A stretch of DNA of 37,217 nt from Candidatus Acidiferrales bacterium (GTDB taxonomy: Bacteria; Acidobacteriota; Terriglobia; Acidiferrales; UBA7541): the NCBI GenBank assembly GCA_030038275.1, contig JASHPG010000188.1, positions 1-37,217 of the forward strand. Direction: 5' to 3'. Below are positions 32,612-37,217 of this stretch, one piece after another. The notes beneath the pieces were generated by a model. It saw nothing but the letters and a program-made list of their open reading frames with translations. It searched no databases and had not been told where the DNA came from. Within the stretch, counting starts at the first letter, position 1, and each line of letters begins with the position of its first letter. Both the position numbers and the translations under genes were made by a program.

Positions 32612-33742
32612 ATGCCGCAGCAGCAACGATCTCCGGGCCTTCAGATCGGCCATATTTTTGGGATTCCGATCTACCTACACCCGAGCTGGCTGATTATCTT
32701 CGCCTTAATCACCGTGATGCTCGGAGTGCAATTCACCACCCAGCATCCGGGTTGGTCCCCAACGGAACGCTGGGCGCTAGGCATCGTGACCAGCCTGCTG
32801 TTTTTCGCCTCCGTGATTTTCCACGAAGTGAGCCACAGCGTGGTGGCGCTTCACTACAAGCTGCCGGTGAAATCGATCACGCTTTTTGTGTTCGGCGGCC
32901 TTTCGGCGATTGAGAAGGAGCCTCCCAGCGCCGGGCAGGAATTCAAGATGGCGTTCGCGGGGCCGCTTTCGAGCTTCTTCCTGGCAGGCGTGTTTTTCGT
33001 GATTTGGCGCTTCGGCCATTTTGGCCAGTTCGTGGGGACGATGTGCTACTGGCTATTCGAGATCAACCTCATACTGGCGATTTTCAATCTGGTGCCGGGA
33101 TTTCCGCTCGATGGCGGGCGCGTGCTGCGCGCGATCGTCTGGGGCATCAACAAGGACGATCGGAGGGCGTCCAAAATTGCGTCGGCTTCGGGCAGGTTTT
33201 TCGCGTACTTGATGATTCTGTACGGGATCTGGCTGGCGCTAAAGGGAGATTGGTTTGGAGGCTTGTGGCTGGCGTTCATTGGCTGGTTCCTGCTGGAGGC
33301 GGCGAAAGAAACCTACGTGCAAGCGGCGCTGCGGGACTCCTTGGCCGGTTTGCGTACGGGAGATGTGATGGCGCGCGAGATTCCCACCGTTACGCGCGAT
33401 ACGTCCATCGAGGAATACGTTGATCAGGTGCTACACACGGGCCGACGGTCGCACATCGTGGTTGGAGGCGACCGGCCGTCCGGGTTGGTTTCGCTGCAAT
33501 CCGCGCGACATGTGCCGCGTGAGGAGTGGGCGAACACGTCCGTGCAAGCGGTAATGGTGCCAATGGAGAAAGTACAAGCGGCCAAGCCCGAGGAGCCGGT
33601 GCTGGAGGTTCTGCAACGGATGCAAGCGTCGGACGTGGGCCAGATGCCGGTGCTTTCGGACGGGCACATCGTCGGCATGATCGGGCGCGATAACATTTTG
33701 CAAATCCTGCAAACTCATTTGCATGCCGAACACCACGCTTAG
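32612..33742 (+). CDS. Site-2 protease (M50) with C-terminal CBS pair
   Basis: Intramembrane zinc metalloprotease that cuts transmembrane substrates, often anti-sigma factors. The 376-residue protein has membrane segments at about 25-40, 57-80, 114-135, 143-162 and 195-225. The zinc motif is FHEVSHS (His71, Glu72, His75), and the third ligand is Asp167 in NLVPGFPLDGGR. After the membrane domain come two CBS motifs (about 245-370), typical of the bacterial SpoIVFB-like branch and able to bind adenosine nucleotides. GAGAGG lies just before the ATG. The next gene starts on the base after its stop, so the two are probably co-translated. Confidence 0.94.
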   Translation: MPQQQRSPGLQIGHIFGIPIYLHPSWLIIFALITVMLGVQFTTQHPGWSPTERWALGIVTSLLFFASVIFHEVSHSVVALHYKLPVKSITLFVFGGLSAIEKEPPSAGQEFKMAFAGPLSSFFLAGVFFVIWRFGHFGQFVGTMCYWLFEINLILAIFNLVPGFPLDGGRVLRAIVWGINKDDRRASKIASASGRFFAYLMILYGIWLALKGDWFGGLWLAFIGWFLLEAAKETYVQAALRDSLAGLRTGDVMAREIPTVTRDTSIEEYVDQVLHTGRRSHIVVGGDRPSGLVSLQSARHVPREEWANTSVQAVMVPMEKVQAAKPEEPVLEVLQRMQASDVGQMPVLSDGHIVGMIGRDNILQILQTHLHAEHHA

Positions 33743-36091
33743 ATGATCCGCGGCGGCGCTTACTTTCCCAAGATCGCGCTCGCGCTGCTGGCGTGCGGCG
33801 TTGCGCTTGCCGCAGCGGCGCAGCGCGGACGTAAGACCGGCCCCCGGCGACCAGCTGCGCGCACGCACAAACCCTCGGCAAAGGCACCGGTCGCGCAGCC
33901 CGATCTTTTTACTTCGGCCATTCGCGCGAACAACGTCGGCTTGGCGCTGATGGACCGGCACGATTTCACGCAGGCGTTGGGCCGGTTCCAGACGGCCTGC
34001 GTGATGAATCCCGCGTCGGATACGGGATGCCTGAACATGGGCATCGCGCTGTTTTACATGGGGCGGCTCGACGATGCGCACACCATTCTCGGCAAATCAG
34101 CGCAGCGCACCCCGCGGAATCCGCGCGCGTGGTTCAATCTCGGGCTCGTCGAACGCGCCGCGGGAAATGGCGGCGTTGCCGTTCAAGATTTGGAGAAAGC
34201 CGCTCAAATCGATCCGAGCGACCCAGCCACACAATATTTGATCGGCGCGCTTTGCCTTAAAGCGAAGGACTACCAGCAAGCGATTTCGTCGTTCCGCAGG
34301 GCGCTCGACCTGGACCCATTCAGTTTACCGGCTGAATTCGGATTGGCGCAGGCAGAGGGGAGCACAGGCGACGTTAATGGAGCGCTCCAACATCTGAGAC
34401 GCGCCGAGCATTTGACCGAAACGGGCCTTGGGCGGCCGACGAGTGCGCCTTACGGCGAGCAGGGCAAATATTCGTTCGCGCAGCAGATGCTGGCACCGCC
34501 GCAGCCCGCGCCGGCAGCCATCCCCGTACACTTCGTCAATGTGACTGCGGCTTCAGGACTGCCGTGGCGCGCGCCGGTCACGAAACCACCGTTGCGTGCT
34601 CGCGCGCCTCGCGGTGCCCGAGCAAAGGCGCGGATCGCGGCGAGCGTGGCGCAGAAGCCGGCTGGACAGGAGGCGCTGGCGAAGTTTCTCGGCAGCGGCG
34701 CGTGCGTTTTCGACTACAACGGCGATGATCTGCCCGATATTTTTCTGGCTGACGCTGATGGAAAAGGGCGCGCCGCTCTGTACCGCAACGGCGGACACGG
34801 CCATTTTGTTGACGTAACCAAATCGGCGAAGCTGCAATTCCGGGGAGAAGTGCTCGGCTGCACGACGGGTGACTACGACAACGACGGCTATGCTGACTTG
34901 GCCGTTAGCCTGGCCGACGGCATTCAGCTTTTTCACAACAATGGCGACGGCACATTCACCGACGCGACGGATTCAGCCGGACTCGATGCTCACGGAATGG
35001 TGCTGGGCATGGCCTTCGTGGATTACAACGGTGACGGCAATCTCGATCTTTACGCCACGCGCTTCGCCAATTTCGCGCTGAGCAATCCCTCCGAGCCATT
35101 TTCCTTCCCTCCCGGCGAGCGTGTGCCCGGCAATATTCTGTGGCGCGGCAGCGAGCGCGGTGAGTTCAGCGACGCGACTGCCGAAACCGCTCTCACCGGC
35201 GCCACTCCATCAGTGGGCGCGCTCGGATGTGACGTTAACAACGATGGCGCGACAGATTTAGTTGTGACCGGCTGGTCCGTGGCGCCAACCGTGTACCTCA
35301 ACCAGCGCGAAGGCGCGTTTCGCGCCGTCACTCCGTGGGCCACCAAAATGCCTGGGCCAACCGCAGGAGCTGTAGCGCTCGATTTCGACCACGACGGCTG
35401 GATGGACTTGGCCTTCACACACTGGTCTTCGCCAGGACTGAGCCTATGGCGCAATATCGGCGGCAAGTCTTTCGAGCGCGTTCCCCTGCCCGGACCACTC
35501 TGGATGCGTGGCTGGGGCCTCGCGGCGGTCGATTACGACCACGACGGCTGGGTTGATCTGGCCGCCGTCGGCGAAGATTTCTCCGGCCAAGGACATATCG
35601 TTCTGCTGCGCAATGAAGGCGGCGACGGTCATGGCGGCTTCGCCGGATTCCGCGACGTGACGCATGAAACCGGGCTCGATAAGGTCGCTCTCCGCAATCC
35701 ACGCAGCGTGATCGCCTTTGACGAGGCGGACGGATCGACCGATTTGCTGATCGCGCAGAATGGTTTGCCACCCGTGCTGCTGAAAGGAATCGGAAGCAGC
35801 AAATACAGCACACTTGAGATCTCGCTCACAGGAGCGCGCGATAATCGCGCCGGCATCGGCTCGGCGGTCCATATTTTCTCCGGCGCGCAGCGGCAAACGT
35901 TGCAACTGACGACTGGGTCTGGCTATCTCGGCGGAGGGCCGGCAGAAGTCACTGCTGGGCTTGGGCAGTATAACGGCGCAGACGTGGTGCGCGTCCTTTG
36001 GCCCAGCGGAGTCCTGCAAGACGAAATCGACGTGCTCACAGGCAAGCTCCGCATTATCACCGAATCCAGCCGCGCTATCCGCGTTCGCTGA
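33743..36091 (+). CDS. Secreted TPR / VCBS-repeat / ASPIC-UnbV protein (CRTAC1-like)
   Basis: A 782-residue exported protein starting on the base after the site-2 protease stop codon. A signal peptide (about 8-26) is followed by a basic linker, then TPR units (about 58-215; for example ALGRFQTACVMNPASDTGCLNMGIALF and AISSFRRALDLDPFSLPAEFG). From about residue 320 come seven or so FG-GAP/VCBS blades with Ca-binding DxDxDG-type loops: FDYNGDDLPDIFLAD, DYDNDGYADLAVS, DYNGDGNLDLYATR, DVNNDGATDLVV, DFDHDGWMDLAF and DYDHDGWVDLAAV. The C-terminus (about 695-775) is an ASPIC/UnbV domain with NRAGIGSAVHIFSG and VRVLWPSGVLQDEI. Likely an extracellular beta-propeller; ligand unknown. Confidence 0.92.
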   Translation: MIRGGAYFPKIALALLACGVALAAAAQRGRKTGPRRPAARTHKPSAKAPVAQPDLFTSAIRANNVGLALMDRHDFTQALGRFQTACVMNPASDTGCLNMGIALFYMGRLDDAHTILGKSAQRTPRNPRAWFNLGLVERAAGNGGVAVQDLEKAAQIDPSDPATQYLIGALCLKAKDYQQAISSFRRALDLDPFSLPAEFGLAQAEGSTGDVNGALQHLRRAEHLTETGLGRPTSAPYGEQGKYSFAQQMLAPPQPAPAAIPVHFVNVTAASGLPWRAPVTKPPLRARAPRGARAKARIAASVAQKPAGQEALAKFLGSGACVFDYNGDDLPDIFLADADGKGRAALYRNGGHGHFVDVTKSAKLQFRGEVLGCTTGDYDNDGYADLAVSLADGIQLFHNNGDGTFTDATDSAGLDAHGMVLGMAFVDYNGDGNLDLYATRFANFALSNPSEPFSFPPGERVPGNILWRGSERGEFSDATAETALTGATPSVGALGCDVNNDGATDLVVTGWSVAPTVYLNQREGAFRAVTPWATKMPGPTAGAVALDFDHDGWMDLAFTHWSSPGLSLWRNIGGKSFERVPLPGPLWMRGWGLAAVDYDHDGWVDLAAVGEDFSGQGHIVLLRNEGGDGHGGFAGFRDVTHETGLDKVALRNPRSVIAFDEADGSTDLLIAQNGLPPVLLKGIGSSKYSTLEISLTGARDNRAGIGSAVHIFSGAQRQTLQLTTGSGYLGGGPAEVTAGLGQYNGADVVRVLWPSGVLQDEIDVLTGKLRIITESSRAIRVR

Positions 36092-36117
36092 AAAGGACGC
36101 CGAGGGCAAGATGTGAG

Positions 36118-37203
36118 TCAACGAGGAGTTCGAACGAGATTGTTACCGGCTAAAGAACGCCACTTCACCGAGAGTTGCACGAACCACTCGCGGACGATGC
36201 GCAACGACGCTGGATTCGTAATCATGTCGATGTGGCCCAATCCCGGCACAATCATCACCGGCACGCTGGCCTTTTGCGAGCGAAACGCAGCTGCGACTTG
36301 GTCCGCATCCATCAGCTCATCCGACCCGCCAATCATCACGGCAGTCGGCCGGTGAATGTTGCGGATATACTGCAAATAATCGTTGGTCCACGGACGTCCC
36401 GACCCGAAGTTTTCCATCATGCGCATTGAATACTTCGGCGTGAGTTCCTTCACGCCCGGTGGTGTCGCGAAAGCCAGGACGGTCAGTCCGTCACACCAAT
36501 GAACGTGGAATCCGTCCAGTATCGAAATTCCGATGATGCGTCCCACATATGGAACGGACCACACACCGGCCCGTTGCCCAGCGTAGCCCGCAGATTTGCC
36601 GCTCCCCGCGGCGCGCGCCACCAGCGCTTGCGATGTCATATAGGGAGAGAGCAGCAGATAACGGTCGAAGATGCCGCCGTCTGTGCCGCCATCGAATCGC
36701 AGCACAAATCCGCCACCCGATGAAAATCCCACGACTGTCCAGAGTGCCTTCGGATGCATTGGCCGAATCTGACGCACGAAATCCACTAGGTCGTCATCCA
36801 GTTGCCCGACATAGCCGATATCTCCGTGCGGCTGATTCGCGCCGTGTCCTCGCATGTCGGGCACATACACGCGGACGCCTGCCTCGGCGAGTGTCTCGGC
36901 CAGCGGGTGCATATCCAGACTGCTGCCCGACGAGCCGTGGATCAGCACCGCCACCTGGGATGCCTCGCCGGTCGCACTTCCAATGGGTTGATACTCGCGA
37001 AACGCTAGCGCCCTCCCGTCGCGAGCTGTGTACCACTTTAGCGGCGGCAGGTCGCTATAGTCGATTCGGCTGAACGGCTCGGTGATGGATTGCATCGGCG
37101 CCGGCGCCTTCGCGGTGCCAAACGCAATCAATCCAGCCAGCCCAAATAAAACTACCGCCGCCACGATCGCCACGCCAGCCGACAGAGCCCGCACCAACCG
37201 CAT
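36118..37203 (-). CDS. Membrane-anchored or exported alpha/beta hydrolase
   Basis: A 361-residue serine hydrolase with an N-terminal helix (about 9-29) that is a signal anchor. Alpha/beta-hydrolase motifs: VAVLIHGSSGSSLDMHPLAE (oxyanion hole), YVPDMRGHGAN, the nucleophile elbow GFSSGG with Ser161, the acid Asp295 in GGSDELMD, and His324 in PGLGHIDM. The family covers lysophospholipases and esterases; substrate is not predictable. The ATG at 37203 has GAGGA six bases upstream. It is convergent with the TPR/VCBS gene, and its upstream region is outside the window. Confidence 0.9.
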   Translation of the reverse strand: MRLVRALSAGVAIVAAVVLFGLAGLIAFGTAKAPAPMQSITEPFSRIDYSDLPPLKWYTARDGRALAFREYQPIGSATGEASQVAVLIHGSSGSSLDMHPLAETLAEAGVRVYVPDMRGHGANQPHGDIGYVGQLDDDLVDFVRQIRPMHPKALWTVVGFSSGGGFVLRFDGGTDGGIFDRYLLLSPYMTSQALVARAAGSGKSAGYAGQRAGVWSVPYVGRIIGISILDGFHVHWCDGLTVLAFATPPGVKELTPKYSMRMMENFGSGRPWTNDYLQYIRNIHRPTAVMIGGSDELMDADQVAAAFRSQKASVPVMIVPGLGHIDMITNPASLRIVREWFVQLSVKWRSLAGNNLVRTPR

Positions 37204-37217
37204 CGGTTTCCTCGATT

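Overview
The window is GC-rich bacterial chromosome, most likely from an Acidobacteriota member. That assignment is inference from gene content: a secreted TPR/VCBS/ASPIC-UnbV protein, a carboxypeptidase-regulatory-like lipoprotein, a TatA/B-TatC pair, menaquinone-type methyltransferases, and many short intergenic repeats resembling TGTCATCC...GATCTGC. No 16S gene or other decisive marker is present. About 25 protein genes are supported, plus one tRNA, one CRISPR array and one tracrRNA.

Layout. 1-5461 (minus strand): a truncated lipoprotein gene, threonine aldolase, a secreted M20 dipeptidase, and an aroB-menG pair. 5680-11863: a small membrane protein, an M28/glutaminyl-cyclase-like lipoprotein, tatC and tatA/B behind a consensus sigma70 promoter, then a CtpA-type protease and a secreted TPR protein. 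12069-14377: a PilT/PilU ATPase, tRNA-Ala(CGC) and an FKBP isomerase. 15058-20475: a complete type II-C CRISPR-Cas9 locus. 20620-26176: a second UbiE/MenG paralogue, a DUF8021-like secreted protein, a zinc-ribbon protein, a NodB deacetylase, a membrane protein and an ICMT-like methyltransferase, separated by repeat-rich gaps. 26182-31833 (minus): a secreted protein, an orphan family-5 substrate-binding protein, an NtrY-like kinase and an NtrC-like regulator in one overlapping operon. 32227-37203: a 49-aa membrane protein, a site-2 protease with CBS domains, the TPR/VCBS protein and an alpha/beta hydrolase.

The CRISPR locus is the centrepiece. cas9 (1058 aa), cas1 and cas2 overlap on the minus strand. 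An array of 11 identical-looking 36-bp repeats and 10 spacers lies beyond cas2 and is best read from the plus strand. A 109-nt tracrRNA with anti-repeat, two hairpins and an intrinsic terminator is divergent from cas9. Its -10 box overlaps a perfect TATAAT facing cas9, so the two transcripts probably share and compete for one promoter region. Exactly abutting the first repeat is an 18-bp inverted copy of the repeat core, which would form a perfect hairpin with repeat 1. Each repeat also carries promoter-like boxes near its 3' end, as in Neisseria II-C arrays. No csn2 or cas4 is present.

The other feature of note is a family of short dispersed intergenic repeats. Copies supply the putative start codon of one gene, a related palindrome supplies the C-terminal codons of another, and one copy carries a nested palindromic insertion.
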